64,000 nt of DNA from Pegea sp. RAD2-039 (GCA_034620365.1 JAQGEQ010000237.1:144001-208000), one strand, 5' to 3'; numbered from the stretch's first letter, positions 9,870 through 22,181 are shown. Translations and numbers: made by a program. Notes: a model not told the origin generated them from the letters alone.

Positions 9870-11471
9870 TTATATAATATCAAAATTTACCTCTTTGTTG
9901 TTGTCAATGTTGTGGTCATCCTTAGATGAGTATTTTGTTGACTTTTGTAATTGTTCAGTTTGATGTTTGAGAAAAGCCATTGAGCTTGAGTCGTTTCTAT
10001 TTTCTTTGTAGCATGTTGATGTTGTTTGATTTATCATTTTCATCTCTGTCAATATGTTGAGGTTGTAGATAAACAGTTTTATTTTAAAGTTAATGTTGCA
10101 TATTTGTATAGCAATTTTGTTGATATAATTATTTTCATTTTTAATCGAAACTAAATCTTAATTAACCCTCATAAAAGATTTTATTAAAAACGATTTTACT
10201 TCTTCAATATTATAAATTTATTTGGTTTATATTAAAAAATCTATATATAGTTTTTATAAAATCTTGTCAATTACCAATATTTTCTAATCTTACTTTTATA
10301 GAGAATGAATCCAATTCCAGTAACAACGATCAAAAATATCAAATTCAAGATTACCATAGAAATTAAAAGAGTCTTTAAAAAATAATTCCCATCAAAGCAT
10401 TTATAAAAAATTTTGTTAAAATTTCATAAAAAATTTTATAAATATTTCTAAATCTCTTTAAATTAATAATTCGAGTAAAAATAAAATTGCTATAATCAAT
10501 TTACTATTAACTTCTTTATTTAAAATCAAATAAAAGTAATCAGCTAAAATACAAAACAACTTTTAATGAATTAAACCATTATATAATTAAATGAATTTAA
10601 ATTTCAAGGTTTTATTACTTTATATTCTTTAAATAAAATCATTAATGATTATTTTAGTAATCTACTTTAAGTTACTTTACCTTATATTTATTTAAAAGAT
10701 TTTCATTTTCATGAGTAACTCTTTCGTTTAATTCATAGTTATGTTTTCTAATAATCCCACGTATTTGTTCCAATTCAATTTTAATATTATTGATTTGATC
10801 TTGTACTAGAAAAATTAATAAAAAACATTATCAAGCTATTAAAAAAATTCCTCAAAATACAGCTTTAAAGTTTAAATATTGTATTTTTTAGTATTTACCT
10901 GTACAGAAAGTGTAAGAAATATCTTTGTTTTCTTCACAAGATAAACATTGATGAGTTGCCATGTCATAAAATTGTGTCATAGATGATGCAGTTTTACATT
11001 CCAAATCCTTTTCTACAGAGCTCTTTTATAAAAAACATAATTTTTAATGATTCATACTATTTTCATCTTAAATCAAAAACATAAAACTTTGTTCTCAGCT
11101 GAACTATAATGAAATTATTCACTTTTTATGTGTAAACTATTTGTAATATATATCATAAACTTATTAAACTATTCAAAGAAATATAATAATTTTTTGTGAA
11201 TATTTTTTCAGTTTTAAAGTAAATTTCTTTATTGAACTGAAACTATTTAATATTAAATATACTAACAAAGTAAACATAATTGTAAAACTTCTTGAATTTT
11301 TCAAATTCTTTTTTTTCAATCTCAAATTCTTCCTTAGTAGGTCTACAAATGAGATAATTTAATTTAATTATTGTCTAAAAATAAGAAAGTATCTTTTACT
11401 CACAGTCCAACATCAGCTAAAACACAAGTTGAAATTATTGACAAAAGAAATCCAAGTAAAAAAACTTTCAT
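9870..11471 (-). CDS. Six-exon single-pass membrane protein, unit A copy (function unknown)
   Basis: Assembled from exons 11,471-11,404, 11,342-11,267, 11,022-10,899, 10,805-10,681, 10,372-10,294 and 10,045-9,870, all with GT-AG borders and matching phases. The total is 648 nt, 215 residues. Residues 1-19 are a signal peptide (MKVFLLGFLLSIISTCVLA). A charged helix follows (20-48), then a small Cys motif (C57, C74, C77, C88) and a probable coiled coil (90-130, VQDQINNIKIELEQIRGI...). Exon 5 encodes one membrane helix (about 132-155). The tail (157-215) is polar, rich in Ser, Lys and Asn. I recognise no family. Its repeated place beside LRR receptors suggests a possible cell-surface partner, which is inference only. 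A paralog lies at 31,482-33,100. Confidence 0.8.
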
Positions 11472-11956
11472 TTTTAAGTTTAACAAATTCTAACAAAAGA
11501 TTAAAGAATTATATGCTAAAGATATAAAATGTTAATATTTCATTAAAAATGAATTTGGCTTTAATTAAAATGTTTATCAATTCAGTTTTTTAACACATTT
11601 TACTTAAAAACTCTTTTTTATACAATTTGAATTACTAAGAAACTAACATTGAGCATCTACATATTTTAAACTTCTAACAATGTCAACGGTTTTATCGATT
11701 TAACTAAAATAAAATTAGAAGTAATCTAATTTTATGAATGATTTTACAATAAAACAAGTTCCTTCAAATAGCTCCAACATGTTTGTTAGATTATTTAGGA
11801 TTTCAGTTTCTAAAAACATAAAGTTCATTTCAAATAAATGTCAGAATCTTTATAGAAAATTGTGTATAAATAAATCTTAACTATGGAACTAAAAAGAAAT
11901 TAAAGTATTGATTATCCAAAAATCAGAAAAATTACTTGACTTGACCTTACCATAGT
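11472..11956. other. Spacer upstream of membrane gene A
   Basis: AT-rich, conserved with 33,101-33,573. It presumably includes the promoter of the minus-strand gene; no clear core element. Confidence 0.4.
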
Positions 11957-11962
11957 TAAAAT
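11957..11962 (+). repeat. Target site duplication, left
   Basis: The sequence taaaat stands just before the element and is repeated at 16,452-16,457. The single copy in the empty unit B site is at 33,574-33,579. The A-rich tail makes its exact length uncertain. Confidence 0.6.
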
Positions 11963-12297
11963 ATTCTATTTGAATAAGGTTGTTAGGATAACAAGTTTAT
12001 TCTGATATTGCTTATAAGCTTTGATAAAACTGTTTTCAGTAAAGGATTTGTATATTTTTTGTGATCATATCTGGATTAGAAATCAATTTGGACTTTTTAT
12101 CATCTTCAATTTCTATATACTCTATTTGAATAACTGCTAATAAGCTGTGATTAAGTTTTGTGGTGTATTTATTTATTATTATTTATTATATTTTATTAAC
12201 TTGGTATATTTGTTTATATATTTATTTATATACATATCGAATACATTTATCTGACTTATAAATTTCATAGTTTGGTGGGAGTTACTAAAAATCTATC

Positions 12298-13293
12298 ATG
12301 GAAACTATGGTAGATACAAATGGCAGGACCTTGCGGTCAAAAGCTCCAAAAAACCCAAGCAAACCAAGTTCTTCAAAACAAGCTTGCAATGGCAATTGCC
12401 AAGCTTGTAACAAAACTTGCTCTGGTGAAGATATGGCAATAGATTGCATCAAATGCCTCTCTAGGTTTCACCTCACTTGTAGTGATGTGAATAAAAAATT
12501 ATATGATATATTTGAAAATAATAAAATGCAGCAAGTGGGATTTTGTTGGTTCTGCATTAAATGTAGATCTATGGACAAAACAACTACCTCGTCCAACACT
12601 AACAAAAGCTTATTGTCCGACATCAGCAACACCATATCCACTGAATTGGCCAAATTAAAATCCGAAATTGGCAACGATGTTGCCAAAATCAATGAAAAGA
12701 TTTCTATCTTATCAAAATCTATGGATGAACTGGATGCCTCCACAAAGAAGCCTCTCACATGGGCCTCAGTTGTTGGTAATTCTGGATCCGAAAAAAATAC
12801 TAGCGTGGTGCAACTTCTTGCCAAGAAGGTTACTGACACGCACAAAAAACTTACTTTGGACAGGGAGGATAGAGAAAACAATGTCATCATCTTTGGTGTC
12901 TCCGAGACTGATAAAGACGATGACATCAAGACTTTTAATCAAATGAGCACTCAAAGCCTTGGTTTTGTGGACGCTCCAAAGGTTTCAATGACCAGACTCG
13001 GGGCAAAAAGATCAAATCATAAAAGACCGTTAAAAGTGTCCTTTCAGGAAAGATGGGACAAACGTAAGTTTCTTGCTAAGCTGTATAAGCTTAAGCAGGA
13101 CGAAAAATTCCAGGGCATCAGAGTAGCACATGATATGTGTGAAGATGATCGCTCAGAAAATAAGCGTCTTCTAAAAGAGGCGTACAGCCGAAATCAGAAA
13201 GAGCAACCAACTGATTTCAAATACAAAGTACGAGGTCCACCATGGGCTTTAAAGATTGTGAAGGTCTTTTCAAAAAACGGAAGTGCAAAATAA
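12298..13293 (+). CDS. Retrotransposon ORF1 protein with PHD-type zinc finger
   Basis: 331 residues. A C4HC3 PHD-like finger is formed by C34, C37, C50, C53, H58, C61, C86 and C89. Residues about 105-150 are a likely coiled coil (LSDISNTISTELAKLKSEIG...). Residues 185-330 hold an RNA-binding-type region (NVIIFGVSETDKDDD, VSMTRLGAK, KVSFQERWDKRKFLAKLYKL) usual in ORF1 proteins of this group. Predicted role: RNA chaperone or nucleic-acid binding in the retrotransposition particle. The stop lies inside the ORF2 frame (52-nt overlap). No frame damage. Confidence 0.9.
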   Translation: METMVDTNGRTLRSKAPKNPSKPSSSKQACNGNCQACNKTCSGEDMAIDCIKCLSRFHLTCSDVNKKLYDIFENNKMQQVGFCWFCIKCRSMDKTTTSSNTNKSLLSDISNTISTELAKLKSEIGNDVAKINEKISILSKSMDELDASTKKPLTWASVVGNSGSEKNTSVVQLLAKKVTDTHKKLTLDREDRENNVIIFGVSETDKDDDIKTFNQMSTQSLGFVDAPKVSMTRLGAKRSNHKRPLKVSFQERWDKRKFLAKLYKLKQDEKFQGIRVAHDMCEDDRSENKRLLKEAYSRNQKEQPTDFKYKVRGPPWALKIVKVFSKNGSAK

Positions 13294-16289
13294 CCACTGG
13301 ACCCAAATCATCCTTATTCAACCTCTCTTCGCACAAAATTATTAATACTATGCTTCCAGCTCAAGATACCAGTACACAGAAGCCTACCACCAAATCTTAC
13401 AAGTGTCAAAAAGACAATTTTTCTATTATATTAGGTCTGTTTTTCAATGCACGGTCAATTGTCAACAAAATTTTCGAATTGAAAGCTCTTTTGCTTTCTC
13501 AAGATTTTACATTTGTTTTCATTACCGAAACTTGGTTGAAACCCTTTTATCCTGACTCCTTTCTGGATGACAGTGATCTTTTTCGTGCTTTGCGCTGTGA
13601 TAGACTGTTTGATAGAGGCGGCGGTGTTTGTGTAATCTATAAAACATCACTGGCACCCATGATTTCAAGAATTAAGATAAATACCATTGATTGCTCAGGA
13701 TTTGAGATTATTGCTTTCAATTTTCATTACTCAAAGTCTAAGTTTTCCCGCTTTATATGTACCTACCTACCACCGTCTAAAGTTAACGATGAGGTTACTA
13801 TTAAGGCCTTATTGAAGGTTCTGAAAAGCCTAGTTTGTCCTGAGATCTATATTCTTGGGGATTTTAATTTTAGTAGAATTGATTGGAATAACCCAAATTT
13901 AGCATTCAATGGAAAATTGTTTAATTTGAATGGAGACAAAACTAATTCAGCCAATCTGAGTCATGTCTTTGTAAACTTCCTTGATGCCAATAATCTATCT
14001 CAGATGGTTACTTTTCCAACCCAAGTTAGTGGTAATACTTTGGATCTTCTCATCACATCAAAACCTGAGAACGTTATCTACGTTGATCAAAATGAACCTT
14101 TTGCTCTGACATGCGATCACAACATGATTGAATTCAAGCTCCATCAAACTTTTTCTACGAACGTTAAAACTCCAAGCATACGGAACTTTTATCGTGGAAA
14201 TTATAACAGTATAAACAAGTTTTTATCAGGTGTTGACTGGATTTCTGTTTTCAACTCTTCCGAAGACATCAATGATATCTACTCGAGGTTTACTAACATT
14301 GTTAATGAGTCAATTAAAAAGTTCATACCTTTATATAGAGTCAACAAAAAACCACACTTGCCAAGATATTTAAGGAATTTACAGCATTTGAAAAACCTCT
14401 TATACAAACAAACTAAAGCAGATTCTTCCATCAAACCTCTATACAAAGATCTTTGTCTAGTCTACAAGAAATCAGTTTATAGCTTCTATTTAGGAAAAGA
14501 AAGTGCAATCTTATCTTCACCTAGCAAGAAAACGTTTTTTGGCTTCATTAATCACAAGCTTAAGGCGAGATCTCATCTACCTCCCTTGCTTGATAACGCT
14601 AATCAGCTGGTGATGGAACCAAAGAATAAAGCTGAATTGCTAAACAAACAATTTGAAAAGGTTTTTATAACCGATGATGGCAATACTCCTACTATTTCCT
14701 ACTCCAATATCCTTTCAAATATCTCTGAGATGGTAGATCTAGACATAACAGCTGATATAGTATCTAAGGCTATTTCTTCTCTAAAATCAACAGTTTCCAA
14801 CACCCCAGATCAAATCCCAGCTTTGTTTTTAAGAAAAAGTACTTCTTCTTTAGCGCTACCCTTATCGCTACTCTTTAACATGACTCTTAAGCGGGGAAGA
14901 CTTCCACAAATTTGGAAGAATGCTATTATTACTCCAATTTATAAGAAGGGTCCCAGAAACACTGCACTTAACTACAGACCAGTTTCGCTGACGTCGGTTA
15001 TCTGCAGAACTCAAGAGCACATCATTCACAACCATATAACTAGCCATTTGACGGAGCATCATCTAATATCTGATGTCCAGCATGGCTTTGTTAAGCAAAG
15101 ATCTTCTTTGACTCAACATCTCAATTTTTTCAATGAGCTTACAGCTCATTACGAAAGTAATACTCCATGTGACATCATATACCTTGATTTTGCTAAAGCT
15201 TTTGATTCTGTTCCACACAACAAGCTCATTACTGTATTGAAAAACATAAAAATCAGCAACTCTATCTTAAAATGGATTGAAGATTTCTTATCAGGTAGAA
15301 CCCAACGAACCCGTGTAGAAAGATCTTTATCTACTCCTAGTAAAGTCACCAGCGGCGTTCCTCAAGGTTCCGTCCTGGGTCCACTTCTCTTTTTGATTTT
15401 CATTGAAGACCTCATCAGAAGACTAATAACAGTAGACAATGTCAGTGTGTTTGTGTATGCAGACGACATCAAGCTATTATCTGGTTCTCACTCAAAACTC
15501 CAAACTGCACTTAATATTGTAGAAAACTGGTCTGCGAATTGGCAACTTAAAATCCAGCCAACAAAGTCTGAAGTTATAACATTCTCCCGTAAGCCAGCTG
15601 CCAACTTCAGCAACCAATACTACATCAATGGATCTATTCTTGAACGAGTATCCTCAGTCATAGACCTCGGCATTACTCTGACATCTGACTTCAAATGGCA
15701 CAGTTATGTTTCCAGAATCTTTGGAAAATCTATCAGGCTTGTCCACCTCATCATAAAGACTTTTAATTCTAAAAATCCATGGTTTTACGTGAACCTTTTC
15801 AAACTGTACATACGCCCTATTCTTGAATACAATGTCAGTGCATGGATGCCATATCAAGTTGGTGATATCAGAAAAATCGAATCTGTTCAGGCAAAATTTA
15901 CGAGATTGGTTTGCAGGAAACTTAATATTAAATACGAGAGTTATAAGCATCGTCTCAGCTTCTTCAATCTAGATACTTTGGAAATCCGAAGAATTAAATA
16001 CGACCTTATTCTGATTTTTAAAATTATTCACAACCTAATTGATCTTCAGTTTGATGACTTTTTCTCCATTAGTCCCTCCCTCAAGTTATATCAACTTAGA
16101 AGACATAAATTACATCTTAATAAGCCCACTCCACCAGCTACGTTAACCAGATTAAGTTTTTTCTCATACCGCACAATCAGTACATGGAACAATCTGCCAT
16201 CAGAGATTGTCATGTCAAAATCACTTATGCTGTTCAAGAAAAAGCTGAATTGTTATAATATCGCCAACCTTGCCATTTCTAAACTGTGA
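13242..16289 (+). CDS. Retrotransposon ORF2: APE-type endonuclease plus reverse transcriptase
   Basis: Up to 1015 residues; the first ATG overlaps ORF1 by 52 nt in the -1 frame, and ATG 13,351 (MLPAQDTSTQ) is an alternative start. The N-terminal endonuclease is recognised by FFNARSIVNK, FITETWL, GGGVCVIYK, ILGDFNFSRIDW, GNTLDLLIT and CDHNMIEF. The RT shows ITPIYKKG, NYRPVSLTSV, YLDFAKAFDSV, SGVPQGSVLGPLLF and the catalytic YADD at 739-742. The C-terminal region has LFKLYIRPILEYN and TWNNLPSEIV. There is no RNase H. The enzyme nicks target DNA and primes reverse transcription there. No stops or frameshifts. Confidence 0.95.
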   Translation: MGFKDCEGLFKKRKCKITTGPKSSLFNLSSHKIINTMLPAQDTSTQKPTTKSYKCQKDNFSIILGLFFNARSIVNKIFELKALLLSQDFTFVFITETWLKPFYPDSFLDDSDLFRALRCDRLFDRGGGVCVIYKTSLAPMISRIKINTIDCSGFEIIAFNFHYSKSKFSRFICTYLPPSKVNDEVTIKALLKVLKSLVCPEIYILGDFNFSRIDWNNPNLAFNGKLFNLNGDKTNSANLSHVFVNFLDANNLSQMVTFPTQVSGNTLDLLITSKPENVIYVDQNEPFALTCDHNMIEFKLHQTFSTNVKTPSIRNFYRGNYNSINKFLSGVDWISVFNSSEDINDIYSRFTNIVNESIKKFIPLYRVNKKPHLPRYLRNLQHLKNLLYKQTKADSSIKPLYKDLCLVYKKSVYSFYLGKESAILSSPSKKTFFGFINHKLKARSHLPPLLDNANQLVMEPKNKAELLNKQFEKVFITDDGNTPTISYSNILSNISEMVDLDITADIVSKAISSLKSTVSNTPDQIPALFLRKSTSSLALPLSLLFNMTLKRGRLPQIWKNAIITPIYKKGPRNTALNYRPVSLTSVICRTQEHIIHNHITSHLTEHHLISDVQHGFVKQRSSLTQHLNFFNELTAHYESNTPCDIIYLDFAKAFDSVPHNKLITVLKNIKISNSILKWIEDFLSGRTQRTRVERSLSTPSKVTSGVPQGSVLGPLLFLIFIEDLIRRLITVDNVSVFVYADDIKLLSGSHSKLQTALNIVENWSANWQLKIQPTKSEVITFSRKPAANFSNQYYINGSILERVSSVIDLGITLTSDFKWHSYVSRIFGKSIRLVHLIIKTFNSKNPWFYVNLFKLYIRPILEYNVSAWMPYQVGDIRKIESVQAKFTRLVCRKLNIKYESYKHRLSFFNLDTLEIRRIKYDLILIFKIIHNLIDLQFDDFFSISPSLKLYQLRRHKLHLNKPTPPATLTRLSFFSYRTISTWNNLPSEIVMSKSLMLFKKKLNCYNIANLAISKL

Positions 16290-16451
16290 ATTTTTCTTTT
16301 TTACAATACTATGATTCTGTGCAATTCTTCATTGTCATATACTTTTTCGTTTACACGTCAAATAGATCTAATTTGTGAGAATGTGTGTTAGCGAGAGGTG
16401 CTCTCTTTAGGCACCCTCCTTCACATTTATTGTAATAAATAAATAAATAAA

Positions 16452-16457
16452 TAAAAT
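16452..16457 (+). repeat. Target site duplication, right
   Basis: taaaat following the (AAAT)n tail, matching 11,957-11,962. Unit B sequence aaataataaaaattatcgg continues directly after it. Confidence 0.6.
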
Positions 16458-19400
16458 AAATAATAAAAATTATCGGTTTAACTATGAAGTTAACAGAAGA
16501 CAATTTAGCATTTATATAAAATTCTGAAACTAGAAGAAAGATTTAATTCTTATGAAAATCGAAACTTAGTTTTACGTTTGTGCATTAATTTTAGAAATAA
16601 ATTGAAATTATATAAATGTTTCCTATTTAGTTACTAAATATTTCGAATTTCTCCTTTTGATAACTTGCTACTAAATATATCTTTTGTTTTTCTTAGTAAA
16701 CCTCTTTTAAAGAAATTTGTTTCTAACTGATTTCAAATTGTCAAAAACATTATTTTGTAAATTTTAAATTAAAAATTTGTATTGAAATCAACAACAACAA
16801 CTGAATGAGCAACAACAATAAGACTACAACAGTTTAACCTGACTATTAAAATTACATGAAGGCGCTTATATATTATCAGTATTATGACGTTTTTTATTTA
16901 TTCTCTAGTCTTTTAACACTTTGAGCAAATATCCAAAAATTCAAGCTTTGTGGTTAAAGCCTTAAACTATTCAAATATTTGTTTTACAAATATCCTTCCT
17001 ACGGAAAAAACTACTTATTACTACTTATTTTCCTACGGAAAAAAGAGTTCCGGTAACTTCGTAAACTCAATTCAAGCAATCAGTAAGTTTGAAAAGTTGA
17101 TTTTCCCGTCATTTTTGTAAAAAAATCTATTTTCCTAATTGAAATATCCATTAGTTTTCAATTTTATGAAATATTTTGATGTTTTACAAAAGAAATAATA
17201 AATAATGATAAAATAATAAAAATAATATACAATCTATATCTTTAATTTTTGATCTTTAAATAATTACTTCAAAAATAAAGTTTTTGAACATATTACGTTT
17301 TTGATTAAATTATAACATTAATTTAAAATAAGATAAAAATTTGAGATTCAAAATGATTTATAGAATTGATTAGAATTGTAACTATAAGATTCATTTAAAT
17401 TCAAGCAAACAGTAATTTTTTAAAATTGATTTTTCTTTTATTTTCTATATTGATTTATGAATATTGCCTAATTATATTAATAAAAATACAGATACTTCAA
17501 AAATGTTTAAATTAAAACTATTTTTTTAATTTAATAAAAAAGATTGGTCGCAAACTTAAATAACTTTATTTAAAAACGTAACTAGAATTCAGTTTAAGCT
17601 TGAGTCATTTATCTAGCAAAGAAGTTAGATTTACAAATTAGAACCAAACTCTACTTATAACGATATATTGAGTATTTTATACTTATTAAGCATTTGTTGT
17701 AATCTTTCAAAATTAACATTAAAATTTCAATTGTTTCAATGTGTAACTTTGAAAAATCTATTCAGTACAAATATCATACATTTAGTTAAATGTCTAGTTA
17801 AATGTCAGTGACAAAAGACGTACAAATAAACATGGTTAGAAATACTGTTATGAGTGAAAAATTTTTATGGTGATCTACAAATAAAACAAAAATCAATTTA
17901 AAACATGAAAATGCGAAATTTATGCTACTAACAAACTGTTCTAGTGAAAATCATATTGAAATAAAAATAAATATTATTATTATCATTAATATCATTATTA
18001 TTTGTTAGAAATAAATATAAATGTATGTTTAATAAAACGTTTCTTTGAGATATTTTTATAATTAGATTAACTTTTTGTTGTTTTTGATTTAGATAAATAT
18101 TGACTAAAGTCGAATGAGATAATTAATTAAATAATTACTTAAATAAATTACTTAAATGTTTGATTGCTAACCTCTTATCTGTACACTGATTTTTTTATTC
18201 AGGAAAATAATTAAATTAATTTTCAACTTTGTAATTTAACTTTTAAGAATTATAAAGTAAACAGTTTGTACGAAAGAACAAAATAAATAGTTTGTAGGAA
18301 ACATATAAATAAACAGCCTGAAATAATAGTAGAAAAGTTAATCAACTTTTTATACAAATATAATGAATTTAGTATCTCTTGTTTAAAACTTATTAATTCT
18401 CATTCTTCAACATTTTCAAAAGCTGCTTGACTTTTAATTTAGATTTTTCAAATTTAATCTTTTATTATGAAAATTCTTATTTCCTCAAGTAGCTATTCAC
18501 TTTAAAATAGTCTTCATTCCTCTAAGAATATTATTTTTCTGCTAATTTCACTTTCAATCAAAACTAACTGACTGATGGTCATTATTGGAATTTTTTATTC
18601 AGATATTTTTATGATTAAAAACTTTTCTGTTTATAGATTTTAAAAATTCAAATTGCTTGTTAGTATTAATCAAAATATAAACTGAGCCTAGTTAGCTGGT
18701 TATTTTAACAAATAATAATCAGTGAATCAAATTACAATTTTTAGATAATGTTCATTAATTATGTAGAGTATTTTTCAAGTACATCTTTGTAAAAGTTCTA
18801 AACTGTAATTTTCTTAACTTTTACCTTTTCAAAACACATTAGTTTTAGTTTTAAAATTTAACTACTTTTTATTTTCAGTGAATAATTTCACCAAAATAAT
18901 TTACTATGTGATTTTATAATAATTTTGTTTAATTATTTTATATAATTAAAATTAAATAAAAATATTTTAAAAGGTGTGGGAGACAAAAATTAAAAACATT
19001 TTGTAAAAGTAACTCAGAAAATAAAACTAATTTATTAATTTGGTTTTATCTAACCCTATTTTTAATTATTTTTTTGTCGAATAATTCTGAGTTTAGTAGA
19101 AATTTAAAATCAAAGTAAGTAAGGCCAGTTTCCTCTTAAGTGGTCAAAGCCAGGACAGAAAGTGTGAGTGTGCTACGAGACAGAACAAATGATACAGCTA
19201 CGCAGAGGTTTCGTCATAGAAAATGCCAGAGCGATACTGATTACAGTGACGAACTTTTTACGAGATTCCAACTTTAGCTTTAAATGCTAACAGTCTTTGA
19301 CAAAGACAATTAATTTGCTAAGAGACAAGTTTCAACATGTTTAGTTTGTTAATCAAAAATTAACTTGTCTTTTTTTGTTAAATGATTAACCATTACAATT

Positions 19401-22181
19401 CAAAATTAGATATGAATATACTTCTCTGTCATATTTAGAAATATAATTGACTTCTTTTAACTTCTTTTAAATAATTATTATTTCATATTTTTTTGATAAA
19501 AAAGAATTAAATTAAATATACATTTTAATTTTAGCTTACGGTTATGTTATACAAACGAATTTGTCACATGCTAATTTGTCAATAAAGAAAGTTACTTTTA
19601 CTCGTTAAACACATATTTGTTTTACAAAATTGTACAAGAAGGACAATTTGTTATTTAATTTTAAACTTTTGGCTAAACCAAATTGTAAAGTTCAAACACT
19701 TTTTTATTTACTTTTACCTTGTCTGTCTTACATCTCATTAAATACTTTTCTTAGTTTAATAGATTAAAGATTATTAAACAAAATATTGTTATAAACAGAT
19801 TTAAAATACTAAAAAGTAAAAATAAAAAATTTTTAAATAATAATTACTTTTAATTTTAATTTTTAATACTGATATATCTTTCAAAATAAAAGTTTGTCAT
19901 CAAATAGAAATCTGTGAAAATATTTAGCACTAAACTTTGATGGAACTTTTTCATAAAAAAAAAGTTTGCCAATAAATAGATAAACTTGCTTTTTATTTAT
20001 TAAATTCACAAACTTTTTATTTTTCAAATTTTTATTTAAATGTTTTTTCTGAACTGAAAAAGGATGTAGATTAAAAACTTTAATCAAAAGATAATTGAAG
20101 ATTCTTTGAGTAAATGTATAATTTGTAAAAATCGTTTTAACCTATTGAAAGTAAATATTAATATAAAAATATTTGAAACATTTATTCTTGGCTATTTAAA
20201 GTGCTAAACACCTAATTTACAAGATGTTCTTACGAGAAAATTCTGTCATAATTTTAAACCTGTGAAGTAGAAATATGGTTGATAAATGTTATCTATTAAG
20301 TTGTTTAAAAAAATAGATCTTTAAAACACTTCAACGAGCTTTTAATTGACACTTAAGTTAAATTTGAATTCTTTAAAATTACTATTAAGACTAATTATAT
20401 CATAAAACTATTTTATTTTAATTATATAATATTTTATAAAGATATTTAAAAATTAAGTTTTTAAAGTTTTAAGCAATTTGCAAAACGATCTTCTGGTCAA
20501 AACAGATTCAAAATTGTCTGTAATCTCTAGACAAATTTTAAAGATCTAAAAATTTGATTTAATCATACTTACCAATTTCAACGCTTTAATCATTTGTTTT
20601 TCCAAATATCTTACTAATTTTCTTATTTTTTTTTATTTTATAAAAACGTTTTACGAAAATAAATATTTTTTCAACAAAAATTGCTTCGATATTATCGTTA
20701 TCATTTAATGTTTACTTTTTAATTTTACAAATTCAAAATTTCAAAAAGCTTCAACTAAAGTTCAATAGTTGGTTTTCAAATCTGCAAATTAAAATGATTG
20801 TAGCTCTTCTAAAGTATTGAATTTAGTTAAAAGTTAAAAATGATTTTAAAAACACTTTTCAACACTGATTAATTAAAAATGTATTTTTTGATGTTATCTA
20901 AATTAGCTAAGAACAATTTTCAATGTCAAAATAAAATTATCATTTGAATAATGAAGACATAAAAACTAATTTTTCAACATTGTTAAATTCAAAATTTTAT
21001 ATTTATTTTTTAACAAAAAAAAATTTTGCAAATTAATAGAATCTTAACGAGAGTAAAACTAAAATGAGTTTTTATTAAATTGTTGCTCTTTTTATAAGAA
21101 AATAAATAACTTGATGTTATGAACACTATTTCTAAAATTTTTTGATGACAAATATATTTTGTTTCTGAATAGTAAACCAATTAATAAAGATAAAACTGAA
21201 AGTAAAATTTGGGTAACTTCTTGTTTACAGCATGAAAATGTATTTTCAAGAAATATAAATCATGAAATAATTAAAGTGAAAATTAAAAAAGATTTTAAGG
21301 TTTTTGTTACATCTGTGATTTACAAACTGAAATAACAAAATTAATTGTAAAAAACATAATAACTTTCAAAACTTTTCTAAAATTAAATAAAAACAACTTT
21401 TAAATCCTCAAAAACTGTTTTTTCATCTATTTCTTTTAAACTAAAGATATAAATTTGATAGAATATTTCTTTGATTTGAAAATTTATTTATTCAGTTTTG
21501 TATCATTTCAGAAACATCAAATTTTTGTAATAACTTTCATCATAATTTTGATAATAATTAATATTTGCATGTGCCACATCAAAATAAGATAAACTTTAAG
21601 ACTTTGTAGATAATTAACTAAAAGGCTGCAAAAATTTATTTAGTACTATTACCTAAGATTATTCAAGACCTAATTTCAGTTTTAATATGAGATACTAAAT
21701 TAAAAAATCTTTTCATTTTTTGGTTTATATATGAATTTGTAACTTTTAAACTTATTTTCAGTTTAAATAGTTTGAAAATTCAAATTAACAGAGTTTGCTA
21801 TAAGACCTTGCTTTCACAAAAATAGTTTTTAAACATCACTTAAAACTACCTTAAAACAAACTTTAAGACAAAAACTAAGAATCTATTGTTATTCTTATCA
21901 ATTGTTTTACTAAAGTTCATATTTTATTGGTGCTACCAAACATAATATTTTGGAGGTTTTAAGCTTTTCGAATTTTGCTTTTTAAATAATTTTTGAATTT
22001 TATTATACCAGAAAAATATGAAAGAAATTAAAACTACATCATAAATAATCATTAATTTAAATATCTGAAAATCAAATCGTCATTTGTATAAAGCTTTTGG
22101 TAGATATAAATTACAGAAGATAAACAAATGAGAAGAAACAATCTGTGATTTTATACATAATAGTCATGTGTAAACATTTCA
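16458..22181. other. Long gene-free end of unit A
   Basis: AT-rich. Positions 16,458-18,770 are colinear with 33,580-35,840; 18,770-19,287 is missing from unit B; 19,288-19,440 is shared; 19,440-21,790 has no good counterpart in B; homology resumes at gagtttgctataagacctt. Open frames here (for example 19,881-20,087) have no paralog support or protein-like composition. No RNA gene seen. Confidence 0.5.

Larger units (their letters stand above)
11963..16451 (+). mobile_element. Full-length CR1/L2-group non-LTR retrotransposon
   Basis: About 4.49 kb with a 5' UTR (11,963-12,297), two intact ORFs, a short 3' UTR and an (AAAT)n tail after tgtaataaat. Endonuclease and reverse transcriptase without RNase H, plus a C-terminal region ending in a TWNNLPSEIVMS-type motif, place it in the CR1/L2 group by inspection. 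Intact frames and an empty paralogous site show recent insertion. The element is the master type for the many fragments in this window. Confidence 0.92.
1..22100. repeat. Segmental duplication unit A (left-truncated)
   Basis: First of three head-to-tail copies. Position 1 aligns with 22,480 in unit B and 37,609 in unit C. The order is minus LRR, LRR relic, plus LRR receptor, CR1 debris, tRNA block, LRR relic and six-exon membrane gene. Long stretches (for example 1,080-2,000 against 23,560-24,480) are almost base-for-base the same. Unit A is longer than B mainly because of a 4.5 kb retrotransposon at 11,963-16,451, a CR1 fragment at 7,686-8,392 and extra sequence around 18,770-21,790. The right border is approximate. 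Confidence 0.9.

Noticed and set aside
12468-12929. 153-codon open frame antisense to ORF1
   Set aside because: Shadow of the ORF1 coding strand, no family features.
14868-15950. Several antisense frames within ORF2
   Set aside because: Shadows of the RT coding strand.
19881-20087. 68-codon minus-strand frame
   Set aside because: AT-driven, no paralog in unit B, no features.
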